Under the pieces are notes generated by a model that was given only the letters and a program-made list of their open reading frames with translations, searched no databases and was not told the origin of the DNA. A program made the position numbers and the translations under genes. Shown piece by piece: positions 26,586 through 35,194 of a DNA stretch of 64,000 bases; position 1 is the first letter of the stretch, and each line of letters opens with the position of its first letter. This DNA comes from an uncultured Faecalibacterium sp. (GTDB lineage: Bacteria; Bacillota; Clostridia; Oscillospirales; Ruminococcaceae): positions 124,001 through 188,000 of the forward strand of contig CAKSYT010000002.1 in the NCBI GenBank assembly GCA_934524985.1, read 5' to 3'.

Positions 26586-27056
26586 ATGAATATTCGTAAA
26601 GCCGAGGAAAAGGACATTCCAAGACTGCTTGCACTGCTGGGGCAGGTGCTGCAAATTCACGCAGAGATACGCCCGGATATTTTTATTCCCGGCACCACAA
26701 AATACACCGTCTGTGAACTGGCAGAACTTTTGAAGCAGGAGGATAAGCCCATCTATATTGCCGTAGACGAGGAGGATGTGTGCATGGGCTATGCCTTCTG
26801 TCAGCTAAAGGAGCAGCCTTTTTCCACCAACATGGTGCCCTTTAAGTCGCTGTTCATTGACGACCTGTGCGTTGACAAGCAGGCGCGCGGACAGCACATC
26901 GGGGAAAGTCTGTTTGAATATGTAAAGCAGCAGGCAAAAGCGCTGGGCTGCTATGAGGTGACTTTGAACGTCTGGGCGGGGAACACTTCGGCAGAGCGCT
27001 TTTATGAAAAGATGGGTCTGAAAACCAAGGAGCGGCAGATGGAGTATATTCTGTAA
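26586..27056 (+). CDS. GNAT-family N-acetyltransferase
   Basis: 156 residues, complete GNAT fold: MNIRKAEEKDIPRLLALL start, the central strand LFIDDLCVDKQARGQHIGESLFEY with the acetyl-CoA pyrophosphate loop (QARGQHIG), and the C-terminal NTSAERFYEKMGL motif. It transfers an acetyl group from acetyl-CoA to an unknown amine. AAGGAGC lies just upstream of the ATG. Single gene. Confidence 0.9.
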   Translation: MNIRKAEEKDIPRLLALLGQVLQIHAEIRPDIFIPGTTKYTVCELAELLKQEDKPIYIAVDEEDVCMGYAFCQLKEQPFSTNMVPFKSLFIDDLCVDKQARGQHIGESLFEYVKQQAKALGCYEVTLNVWAGNTSAERFYEKMGLKTKERQMEYIL

Positions 27057-27170
27057 CGCGGCTTCCAGGTTTCAGGACAAATAAAGCATTTTCTCCGCAA
27101 TCGGCGGTCATAGACTAAATTCCTTCGTTCCGTTGTACAAGAAATGCAAACGGATATCATATCCTGCTGA

Positions 27171-27275
27171 TTGACACGGCAAACCGGCTGGCACTATACT
27201 TATAATAGAAGAACAAGAAGATCTCAACAGACCGGCGCGGCATTCTTGTCGCGCCGTTTTGGTTTGTGGTATACT
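27171..27275 (+). promoter_or_regulatory. Tandem promoters and leader hairpin before the yesN-like gene
   Basis: Promoter 1: TTGACA (27171-27176), 18-nt spacer, TATACT (27195-27200), with TATAAT following. A GC hairpin CGGCGCG/CGCGCCG (27233-27256) followed by TTTTGGTTT resembles an attenuator. Promoter 2: TTGTCG (27246-27251), 18-nt spacer, TATACT (27270-27275) lies beyond the hairpin. Confidence 0.5.
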
Positions 27276-27302
27276 GAAAAAAACAGGCGGAGGAGGAGTT
27301 TT

Positions 27303-28889
27303 ATGTATCGTCTGATCATTGCGGATGACGAGGAAAGCATTCGCAACGGCATTGCACATAGTCTTCCATGGCGGGAATGGGGCTATGAAGTCTGTGCGCT
27401 GTGTTCCGATGGGCAGGAAGTGCTGGAACAGTTGAAGCTCGTTCATCCCGATGTTGTGCTTTCGGACATCCGAATGCCCGGAATGGATGGCGTAGAGCTT
27501 ATGCAGCGGCTGAGCAGCGCTTACCCTGACGTAAAGATCGTGATCCTGAGCGGTTACAGCGATTTTGAGTATCTGAATATGTCCATCAAAAATCATGTGG
27601 CAGAATATTTGCTGAAGCCGACGGATTTTGAAGATTTCGAGGAGACCTTCCTGCGGTTGAAAAACACCTTGGACAAGGAGCGCCTGCAAACGGCGCGTGT
27701 CAGCGAGAGCGTTCAGCGGCATTTTCAGATTTGGCTGACGTCTTTGCTGGAAGGCACCGCACTTCCGGAAGAAAGTGAACGCTTTCTTCCAATGCTTGCC
27801 GCACAGGGCATCGACGCGGATAACCTTGTCGTGGCCGCTTTTACGCTGGATGGACACGGCGGAGACGAAAAAACAGATCTGCTGGAGCTGTGGCGGAATA
27901 TCTGGAAGATCAGCAGTCAGCTCCCTGCCGGGCGGCTGCACCAGCTGCCCTTTTTGTTTGGCGGCGAACGACTGCTTATTTTATACAGCAGCGAATCTGA
28001 GATCCAGATGGATGATGTGACGGCGCAGATCCGGCAGCTGCAGGAGGCGGCGCGCACGCAGCTCCGTACTGCGCTGTCCGCTGGCATCAGCAGCCTTTGC
28101 ACCGAATTGGAGATGCTGCCGCAGGCATACGAGCAGGCCAACTGCTGTGCAAAGCAGAGCGCTTTTTCCGGGACAGAAAGCGTCTTTCATTTCCAGCAGA
28201 TCCAAAGCGCACAGCCTAAAGTTCCCCTCTATTTTGACACCGAAAAAATTGAAAAATCCCTGTTGGCGCAGGATTACGATACGCTGCGCACCGAGATCGA
28301 CCGGGTGCTTTTGCTGCCGGGCACGGCACAGCTGGACTACCAGACCGTAGACCGCCTGTGCCTGTCGCTGCTGTTCCATGTTTCGCTGTGGAGCCTGCGT
28401 TACGGCGTGCAGATGGAAGAAGTTCTGCGGACGCTGGGGGCGCACTACACCGACATTCACCAGTGCGGCACCCTGACCAGCAAACGGGATTTCGTGCTGG
28501 CGTGTCTCTTTGCCTGCCAGCAGGCACTTGCACACCGCCGCAATCATGGCCGCACCGTCAACAGCGTTGCGCAGCGCGTCCGGGAATATGTGGACAGCGA
28601 ATACGCTTCCCACATGATCTCGCTGGAAAGCGTAGCGGCAAGCGTCCATAAAACACCGGCTTACATTTCCCGTGTGTTCAAGAACGAACTCGGCTGCAAT
28701 TTTTCCGATTATCTGACCGAAAAGCGAATGCGCCGTGCGGCAGAGCTGCTGAAAGAACCCGATGGCAAAGTGTATCTCATTGCCCAGCAGTGCGGCTATG
28801 CGGATACCTCCAACTTTATCCGGGTGTTTAAGAAATATTACGGCATCAGTCCGGTGGAATACCGTGCAGCACAGGGAGGCGCAGAATGA
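27303..28889 (+). CDS. YesN-type response regulator with AraC-family output domain
   Basis: 528 residues. The receiver domain (about 1-125) has the acidic pair DD (8-9), the phosphoacceptor Asp55 in VVLSDIRMPGMDG and the conserved Lys in LLKPTDF. A middle region of about 300 residues follows. The C-terminal AraC HTH pair (about 425-525) includes YISRVFKNELGCNFSDYL and the second helix-turn-helix GYADTSNFIRVFKKYYGISP. GGAGGAGG precedes the ATG at 27303. It overlaps the kinase gene as ATGA and should control the ABC/glycosidase operon that follows. Confidence 0.92.
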   Translation: MYRLIIADDEESIRNGIAHSLPWREWGYEVCALCSDGQEVLEQLKLVHPDVVLSDIRMPGMDGVELMQRLSSAYPDVKIVILSGYSDFEYLNMSIKNHVAEYLLKPTDFEDFEETFLRLKNTLDKERLQTARVSESVQRHFQIWLTSLLEGTALPEESERFLPMLAAQGIDADNLVVAAFTLDGHGGDEKTDLLELWRNIWKISSQLPAGRLHQLPFLFGGERLLILYSSESEIQMDDVTAQIRQLQEAARTQLRTALSAGISSLCTELEMLPQAYEQANCCAKQSAFSGTESVFHFQQIQSAQPKVPLYFDTEKIEKSLLAQDYDTLRTEIDRVLLLPGTAQLDYQTVDRLCLSLLFHVSLWSLRYGVQMEEVLRTLGAHYTDIHQCGTLTSKRDFVLACLFACQQALAHRRNHGRTVNSVAQRVREYVDSEYASHMISLESVAASVHKTPAYISRVFKNELGCNFSDYLTEKRMRRAAELLKEPDGKVYLIAQQCGYADTSNFIRVFKKYYGISPVEYRAAQGGAE

Positions 28890-30691
28890 AAAGCGGACAC
28901 CTGACCCTGCGCAAAAAGATGCTTTTGGCACTGCTGGCTTCTTTTTTGCCGATGCTGCTTGCGATCACGCTGCTGTTTGACCGTTCGATCCGGGTGCAGC
29001 ACCGGGCGCATGTTCAAGCCATCAGCTATACGGCACAGGACATCAGCAAAACGCTGGACCGGTTTACCGAGGGTGTGTACAGTGTTTCCGATGCCTTTTC
29101 CACCGATGAGCGTCTGCTGGAGATCCTTGACCGCAGTTACAGCGATAATCCGAATGCCAAAAAGTACGCCATTACCTACACGAACGGCGCGCTGTTCGAG
29201 AGCTATTCCCGGCTGGTAAAGCAGAAGAAGATCGATGCCATCTATGTGGTCAACCGCCACGATGTACTGGATTTTCTGGACCCGAACCAGACCACGACCC
29301 TGCTCATCAAAAACTTTGAAGCACTGGGAATGGACGATGCGCAGAAATTCGGGAAGTTCTACTTTTACCCTTTGCAGGAGAATTTTCTCCGCACAGAGCG
29401 GCACGGTGAAGTGCGGCGGGATCAGGTGGTTCTGGGCAGCCGCCGGGTGTATTCGGCGCTGAAAAGCGGATATCCCTATATCCATGTCTTTGCCATTGAG
29501 GAAAAGACCCTATACGACCTGTATGAATTGCAGGCCAAGCGCATTGGTGCCGAGGTGTATATCCTGACACAGGACGGCAAGCTGATCTCCTCTACAAGCG
29601 AAGATGCTGTCGCATCCGGCTGTATGCCGGAAGGCATCGCCGCCGCTCTGGCAGAGCATCCGGGCGAAAACGGCACGCTCCGCATTGGTGAAATCACTTA
29701 TGATGTAGCATTTGCCAAAGGAGACTCGACCCCGTGGACAACGGTGCTTCTGGCTCCGACCAAAAGCCTGACCTCCGCAACCTCGGAGCTGTATCTCCAG
29801 ACGATCCTCGTTCTGGCGGTCTGCGGCGGGGTGTTTGCACTGCTGATCCTATACTTCTACTGGCGGTTCATGATCCCGATGACCCAGCTGGAAGAAGCCA
29901 TGCGGAACGCAGACGCCGGGGATCTGCACTCCTACGCAAAGCCGCAGGGCCCGGAGGAAGTCTCGCGGATGATGACCACCTACAATTCCATGCTGGACAG
30001 CATACGGGTGGGGCTGGACCAGCAGGTGCAGATGGAGCGCCGGAAGCAGGAGCTGGAAATGCAGGTCCTGATGAGCCAGATCAATCCGCATTTCCTCTAC
30101 AATACGCTGGAAACCATCGTCTGGAAGGCCAGCGAAGCCGGGAGACCGGACATCAGCAAGATGGCATCCAGTCTGGGTAAGCTGTACCGGCTGAGCATTT
30201 CGGGCGGGCTGTTCGTGCCGCTCCAGCAGGAGCTGGAGCACGTCCAGATGTACATGAATATCCAGCGCATCCGCTACGGAAGCAAGATCGATTATGAGGT
30301 CCGGCTCCACGGCTGCGACGCCGCAAGCGTGGAAGTGCTCAAGCTGATTCTTCAGCCGGTGGTGGAAAACAGCATCCTCTACGGCATGGAAGGGCTGGAA
30401 CACGTTCTGCGCATCCGGGTGGCTGCATACCACCGGGGGAATGATCTGGTGCTGACGGTCACGGATAACGGCATCGGCATGGACGAGGCTGCACTGGAAA
30501 AACTGCGGCAGCAGATCGCACACGGCCGCAAGCCTTCGGCAGAAAAGAACCGCCGCAGCACCGGCATCGGTCTGCACAACATTGAAGCCCGCCTGCGGCT
30601 GTACGCAGGTGCATCCGATCATGTCACTGTGCAGAGCCGTCCCGGTTTTGGCACACGGGTCCGCATCGAGCTGCCGTGGAAAACCATCTGA
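28886..30691 (+). CDS. YesM-type sensor histidine kinase
   Basis: 601 residues. First membrane span about 11-33 (KMLLALLASFLPMLLAITLLF), an extracellular Cache-like sensor of about 260 residues, second span about 300-322, HAMP, then the LytS/YesM-type His_kinase domain with the phosphoacceptor His402 in MSQINPHFLYNTLETI. The ATPase domain has N-box NSILYG, TDNGIGMDEAAL and GIGLHNIEARL. Such kinases typically sense oligosaccharides together with a binding protein. Translationally coupled to the regulator. Confidence 0.92.
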   Translation: MKSGHLTLRKKMLLALLASFLPMLLAITLLFDRSIRVQHRAHVQAISYTAQDISKTLDRFTEGVYSVSDAFSTDERLLEILDRSYSDNPNAKKYAITYTNGALFESYSRLVKQKKIDAIYVVNRHDVLDFLDPNQTTTLLIKNFEALGMDDAQKFGKFYFYPLQENFLRTERHGEVRRDQVVLGSRRVYSALKSGYPYIHVFAIEEKTLYDLYELQAKRIGAEVYILTQDGKLISSTSEDAVASGCMPEGIAAALAEHPGENGTLRIGEITYDVAFAKGDSTPWTTVLLAPTKSLTSATSELYLQTILVLAVCGGVFALLILYFYWRFMIPMTQLEEAMRNADAGDLHSYAKPQGPEEVSRMMTTYNSMLDSIRVGLDQQVQMERRKQELEMQVLMSQINPHFLYNTLETIVWKASEAGRPDISKMASSLGKLYRLSISGGLFVPLQQELEHVQMYMNIQRIRYGSKIDYEVRLHGCDAASVEVLKLILQPVVENSILYGMEGLEHVLRIRVAAYHRGNDLVLTVTDNGIGMDEAALEKLRQQIAHGRKPSAEKNRRSTGIGLHNIEARLRLYAGASDHVTVQSRPGFGTRVRIELPWKTI

Positions 30692-30698
30692 ATCCAAA

Positions 30699-30740
30699 AA
30701 ACTGAGGGGTGCCGCTGACGGTTGCGGCATCCCTCAGTTT
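30699..30740 (+). terminator. Terminator after the two-component genes
   Basis: A long stem AAACTGAGGG(GTGCCGC)/(GCGGCAT)CCCTCAGTTT (30699-30740) lies directly after the kinase stop. The U-tract is weak (TTTGATAT), so termination may be partial. Confidence 0.65.
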
Positions 30741-30753
30741 GATATATCAGATT

Positions 30754-30849
30754 TTTTTGACATTCATTGTCTGTTTTTGACTTATGTCAAAAAATGCGGA
30801 TAAAAGAAAAATTTTGCCTATTTTCACAAATTAGTCATACTGATATACT
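30754..30849 (+). promoter_or_regulatory. Probable YesN-like binding sites and promoter of the glycan operon
   Basis: TTTTTGAC occurs twice, at 30754-30761 and 30774-30781, exactly 20 bp apart. The second copy is half of an inverted repeat TTTTTGAC-TTAT-GTCAAAAA (30774-30793); GACATTCATTGTC (30759-30771) is a smaller dyad. The promoter is TTTTCA (30821-30826), 17-nt spacer, TATACT (30844-30849). The weak -35 and two-turn spacing suit activation by an AraC-type regulator. Confidence 0.5.
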
Positions 30850-30923
30850 AAAGCCATCAAAGGCAAGGCGCTCCGTGCGAACCGCCTGCCGCACACGAAA
30901 TTCTTGTAGAAGGAGAAATCATC

Positions 30924-32357
30924 ATGTCAAGATCCATTTCCCGTCGTTCCTTCCTGAAAGCTGCCGGCGTGGGTGCTGCTGCGCTGGGTCTGGCCGCCTG
31001 CGGCGGCTCTTCCAGCAGCTCTACCGCAGCCAGCGCACCGGCTTCCTCCGCTGCCGCAAGCGCTGCATCCGGCTCCGGCAAGCCCTACGAGGGCGTCGTT
31101 CTGCACTATGCCGCCACCGATACTGAGGCAACCGGCAACGAGATGCAGGATATCGTAAAGATGGTCAAGGAAAAGACCGGCATCGACATCCAGTTCACTA
31201 TCATCCCCAAGGCCGATGTGGGCGAAGTGGACAAGCGTCTGGTCAGCCTGCAGGCAGGCGACGAGCTGGATATCATCTACGGCACCACCGCACAACTGAA
31301 GGTGTTCTACGATGCAGGCGTCCTCTCTCCATTGGACGAATATGCAGTAGCCGCCAGCTACGATGCACCGGCTGTTTTCGGCGGCAGCATCCCGTATTAC
31401 GACGACGGCCGGATGTACGGTCTGCCTGCATTCAACGATGTGTGGTGCACCTTCGTCAACACCAAGGTGTTTGAGAATGCCGGTGTGGAGGTTCCCTCCG
31501 CAGAGGGCTGGACCTGGGAAAAGTACGTTGAGACCGCCAAAAAGCTGACCGATATCAACAACGAGATCTACGGCTCCCTGATGCTGGACTACGACTGCTA
31601 CAATTATATGTACGCATTGCAGAAGGGCGCAGAGCACTACAAGGCAGACGGCACCTCCAACTACGATGATCCGCTGTTTGCCGAGAGCGTCAAGTTCTTC
31701 TATGGTCTGGGCAACGAGGAGAAGATCCAGCCCGACATCACCACCTACAAGGCTGGCGTTTACCCGTGGAACGCCTTCCACTCCACCGGCAAGGCGAACG
31801 CCAACGGCAAGTATGATAAGGCACAGTTCGGTATGTTCGTCTGCGGCGGCTGGGCAGCCTCCATGCTTCCCAACACCGAGAAGTATCCCCGCGACTGGAA
31901 GTGCGCCATTCTGCCCTTCCCGTACCCGGAAGGAGAGCAGCCCTCTACCCTGACCGTTTCCGGCTGCTACGCAGTGCCCGTCACCTCCAAGAACCCGGAG
32001 GCTGCATTCGAGGCTGTGCGCTGCATCGCAGAGAACCAGTACGCTCTGGGCTATGGCCGTGTTCCCGCCCGTATCGACCTGAGCGACGCCGATATCACCG
32101 ATTACATTGAGAACGGCATGGTGCCCACCTACAAGGCTACCGACGATATCCCTGCCGAGCAGTTCAAGGCCGCATGGTTCGATGCTGACCGCAAGGTTCT
32201 GTCCGAAAAGGTCGTTGGTACCGCCGATACCACCATCAGCCAGATCTGGACTTCTGAAGCTCCGCTGTACGGCATGGGCCAGCAGGATCTGGATACCACG
32301 ATGAAGAATATCTTCAGCCGCTCCAACGAGGCCATCAAGGAAGCCGAGCTGTACTAA
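30924..32357 (+). CDS. Extracellular solute-binding lipoprotein of a carbohydrate ABC transporter
   Basis: 477 residues, family 1 solute-binding protein. The signal region combines a twin-arginine-like motif (SRRSFLK, residues 6-12) with a lipobox LAAC ending at Cys24, then a Ser/Ala linker. The mature part has the sugar-binding-protein pattern (IVKMVKEKTGIDIQF, SLQAGDELDIIYGTTAQLK, later FGMFVCGGWAASML). Anchored outside the membrane, it should deliver an oligosaccharide to the two permeases. No ATPase is encoded here; a shared MsmX-like ATPase elsewhere is likely, as in other CUT1 systems. Confidence 0.92.
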   Translation: MSRSISRRSFLKAAGVGAAALGLAACGGSSSSSTAASAPASSAAASAASGSGKPYEGVVLHYAATDTEATGNEMQDIVKMVKEKTGIDIQFTIIPKADVGEVDKRLVSLQAGDELDIIYGTTAQLKVFYDAGVLSPLDEYAVAASYDAPAVFGGSIPYYDDGRMYGLPAFNDVWCTFVNTKVFENAGVEVPSAEGWTWEKYVETAKKLTDINNEIYGSLMLDYDCYNYMYALQKGAEHYKADGTSNYDDPLFAESVKFFYGLGNEEKIQPDITTYKAGVYPWNAFHSTGKANANGKYDKAQFGMFVCGGWAASMLPNTEKYPRDWKCAILPFPYPEGEQPSTLTVSGCYAVPVTSKNPEAAFEAVRCIAENQYALGYGRVPARIDLSDADITDYIENGMVPTYKATDDIPAEQFKAAWFDADRKVLSEKVVGTADTTISQIWTSEAPLYGMGQQDLDTTMKNIFSRSNEAIKEAELY

Positions 32358-32400
32358 ATTCGTTTTTTCCTCTTTCATTTTCATATTCCCTATCCCGAAT

Positions 32401-32429
32401 GCCGCCGCCTGACCGCGGCGGCATTTTTT
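32401..32429 (+). terminator. Intercistronic terminator between binding protein and permeases
   Basis: GCCGCCGC pairs with GCGGCGGC (32401-32422), followed by ATTTTTTG. It lies inside the operon and probably lowers permease expression relative to the binding protein. Confidence 0.75.
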
Positions 32430-32451
32430 GACCCTAAAAGGAGGGCTTCTT

Positions 32452-33357
32452 ATGGTCAAGGCAAAGAAAAAGCTATCCCTGGCAGAAAAGAAAGAAGCGG
32501 CGCAGGGCTATCTGTTCGTTACGCCGTATCTGATCGCATTCACGATCTTCACCGGCATTCCGTTTGTTTCTGCCTTTGTGCTGTCCTTTATGAACGTCAA
32601 GTTCATCACGAAACTCGACAGTGCCAAGTTTGTCGGCCTGAAAAACTTCATCCGCTTCTTTTCCAGCAAAGAGGCCATGGCAGCCTTGGGACGCTCTGCC
32701 ATTTATACCCTGATCTACGTCCCGGTCATTATGGTCCTCAGCTTTGTGCTGGCCTATCTGCTGAACAAAGGCGTTTTCTGGGCAAAGGGCATCCGCTCCA
32801 TGTTCTTTCTGCCGTACATTTCCAACATGGTTGCAGTTTCCGTTGTTTTCCAGCTGCTGCTTGGCCCCCGCGGCCCGTTCTATCTGCTGCAAAAGTTTTT
32901 TGGCTCGGAGAATCCCCTTCTGCCATTGCTCAACCAGAAATGGGCACTGCCCGCCGTTGTGTTAATCGCAGTCTGGAAGGGCATCGGCCTGAACTTCCTG
33001 ACCTATCTGGGCGCATTGCAGAACGTGGATAAATCGCAGGTAGAAGCCGCCGAGATCGATGGTGCAAACAAATGGCAGCAGATCAAGAACGTTGTGATTC
33101 CGGCGGTCGCACCCACCACCTTCTTTCTGACCATCAGCTCCATCATCACCAGCCTGCAAAACTTTACCGTCATCCAGTCCCTGACCGATGGCGGCCCCGG
33201 TCAGGCCACCACCGTCATGAGCATCAATATCGTCAACACCGCTTTTGTCAAGTACGAAACAAGCTACGCATCCGCACAGGCACTGGTCATGTTTGCCATC
33301 GTCATGGTCATTACGCTGATCCAGTGGCGCGGCCAGAAAAAGTGGGCAGACCAGTAA
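32452..33357 (+). CDS. Carbohydrate ABC transporter permease (MalF/UgpA-like)
   Basis: 301 residues, six predicted membrane spans (for example YLIAFTIFTGIPFVSAFVLSF and FVLAYLL). The EAA-loop in the last third (VEAAEIDGANKWQQIKNVVIP) docks the ATPase. GGAGG precedes the ATG at 32452. It pairs with the next permease as a CUT1-type heterodimer. Confidence 0.93.
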   Translation: MVKAKKKLSLAEKKEAAQGYLFVTPYLIAFTIFTGIPFVSAFVLSFMNVKFITKLDSAKFVGLKNFIRFFSSKEAMAALGRSAIYTLIYVPVIMVLSFVLAYLLNKGVFWAKGIRSMFFLPYISNMVAVSVVFQLLLGPRGPFYLLQKFFGSENPLLPLLNQKWALPAVVLIAVWKGIGLNFLTYLGALQNVDKSQVEAAEIDGANKWQQIKNVVIPAVAPTTFFLTISSIITSLQNFTVIQSLTDGGPGQATTVMSINIVNTAFVKYETSYASAQALVMFAIVMVITLIQWRGQKKWADQ

Positions 33358-33370
33358 AGGAGGCACTTCC

Positions 33371-34210
33371 ATGCGAACCAAGAAAAACGAAACCATCGTT
33401 AAAGTCATTCTCACAGCCGTCACGCTTATTATGGGTCTGTGCTGCATCTATCCCTTCATTTTTATGATCTCCTCTTCCTTCAAGCCCAGCGGAGACGTTC
33501 TTTCCACGCCGCTTCAGATCATCCCCAAAAACTTCACTCTTACCAACTTTGAGACCCTGTTCCACAACGAATTCTACGATTTCTTCAAGTGGTTCGGCAA
33601 CACGGTGGTCATGACCGGGCTGACCCTGATCCTCAAGTTCTTCATCATCACCATCACCGCCTACGGCTTTGCAAAGATCAAATTCCCCGGCCGTGATGCC
33701 ATCTTCCTTGTGCTGCTGGCCGGTCTGATGATTCCCAGCGACATCATGATCATGCCCCGGTACATCATCTTCAAGCAGCTGCACATCCTGAACACCATGT
33801 GGGCGCTGATTTTGCCCGCTGCCGTGGACGTCTACTTTGTGTTCCTTCTGCGGCAGGCCTTCGTAGCGGTCCCCGATGCCTTGAGCGAGGCTGCCCGCAT
33901 TGATGGCTGCAGCCACTTTACCATCTACCGCCGCATCATTCTGCCGCTGTGTATGCCGCAGGTGTCCACCATGCTGCTGTTCAGCTTTGTCTGGAGCTGG
34001 AACGACTACATGGGCCCGTATCTGTACATTTCCGACATCAACAAGCAGATGATCTCGGTTGGTATCAAGCTGTTTGCATCCGGTCTTGCACAGGACTACG
34101 GCGCACAGATGGCCGGTGCAACGCTGGTGCTTGTGCCCGTCATCATTGCGTTCTTCCTGTGCCAGAAATACTTTGTGGAAGGCATCACCGCAGGTGCCGT
34201 GAAGGGGTGA
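33371..34210 (+). CDS. Carbohydrate ABC transporter permease (MalG/AraQ-like)
   Basis: 279 residues, six membrane spans; EAA-loop LSEAARIDGCSHFTIYRRI (about 175-193). Starts MRTKKNETIVKVILTAV with AAAGGAGG upstream, 13 nt after the first permease. It forms the inner-membrane channel with that protein. C-terminus ends VEGITAGAVKG, the usual CUT1 ending. Confidence 0.93.
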   Translation: MRTKKNETIVKVILTAVTLIMGLCCIYPFIFMISSSFKPSGDVLSTPLQIIPKNFTLTNFETLFHNEFYDFFKWFGNTVVMTGLTLILKFFIITITAYGFAKIKFPGRDAIFLVLLAGLMIPSDIMIMPRYIIFKQLHILNTMWALILPAAVDVYFVFLLRQAFVAVPDALSEAARIDGCSHFTIYRRIILPLCMPQVSTMLLFSFVWSWNDYMGPYLYISDINKQMISVGIKLFASGLAQDYGAQMAGATLVLVPVIIAFFLCQKYFVEGITAGAVKG

Positions 34211-34216
34211 TGTAGG

Positions 34217-35179
34217 ATGGTTCCGAATCGAGAGCTTCTGCCGCAGGGCGGGCAGTTCTACAAGGCCAATCTTCATTGCCACACCGTTCTTTCCGATGGG
34301 CACTGGACGAAAGAACAGGTCAAGGCTGAATACCAAAAGCGCGGTTATTCCATCGTTGCCTTTACCGACCATCGTCATTACGGCTGGCACCCGGAGCTGA
34401 TGGATGCGCATTTTATCCCGCTGGCCGCCTACGAGGCCGATTTGAACGAGCCGTTCCCGGCATCGGGCAGCTTTGAGCGGGTGCGCACCTACCACCTGAA
34501 TTTTTACGATACTGCGCCGCAGGCGCGCAGCGGCTTTGCCGCCCTGCAGCCGCCGCAGGTCTACGGCGATCTGGATGCGTTGAACGCCTTTATCGCCCGG
34601 CAGAACGCAGACGGTTTCCTCTGCTGCTACAACCACCCGTACTGGTCGCTCCAGTGCTATGACGACTACAAAGACCTGAAGGGCGTCTTTGCAATGGAGA
34701 TCTACAACCACGGTTGTGAACTGGATGGTCTGTACGGCTACGCGCCCCAGTCCTATGACGAGATGCTTCGTGCTTCCGGTAAGGCGCTGTTCTGTGTTGC
34801 CACGGATGACAACCACGATGCCTACGCCCCCGGCGACCCGCGCTGCGATTCCTTTGGCGGCTGGACGATGCTCAAGCTGCCGGAGCTGCGCTATGACGCG
34901 GTGATCTCCGCTTTGAAAAAAGGCGATTTCTATGCCTCCACCGGCCCGGAGATCCATGCACTGTATCTCAAGGATGGCGCACTGCATGTAAAATGCAGTC
35001 CGGTGGAAAAGATCTATATGGTAACACAGGGGCGGGGCTGCAAAATGTCGCTTGCCCCGGCGGGCGAGAACCGCCTGACCGAGGCCGTTTTCCCGCTGAC
35101 CGGCGATGAGGGCTACATCCGGGTGGACTGCCGGGATGCTTCCGGTCATCACGCTTATTCCAACGCCTATCTCCTGTAA
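34217..35179 (+). CDS. PHP-domain metal-dependent protein
   Basis: 320 residues. The polymerase-and-histidinol-phosphatase motifs are visible: YKANLHCHTVLSDG (about 15-28), FTDHRHYG (about 51-58), a later YNHPYW and a C-terminal Asp/His pair (TDDNHDAY). These give a trinuclear metal site. It lies between the transporter and GH88 genes. Its substrate is probably a phospho- or sulfo-ester, or another hydrolysable bond of the imported glycan. No signal peptide. Unrelated to DNA polymerase or HisK beyond the fold. Confidence 0.8.
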   Translation: MVPNRELLPQGGQFYKANLHCHTVLSDGHWTKEQVKAEYQKRGYSIVAFTDHRHYGWHPELMDAHFIPLAAYEADLNEPFPASGSFERVRTYHLNFYDTAPQARSGFAALQPPQVYGDLDALNAFIARQNADGFLCCYNHPYWSLQCYDDYKDLKGVFAMEIYNHGCELDGLYGYAPQSYDEMLRASGKALFCVATDDNHDAYAPGDPRCDSFGGWTMLKLPELRYDAVISALKKGDFYASTGPEIHALYLKDGALHVKCSPVEKIYMVTQGRGCKMSLAPAGENRLTEAVFPLTGDEGYIRVDCRDASGHHAYSNAYLL

Positions 35180-35194
35180 GAAAGGAAACCCGCT

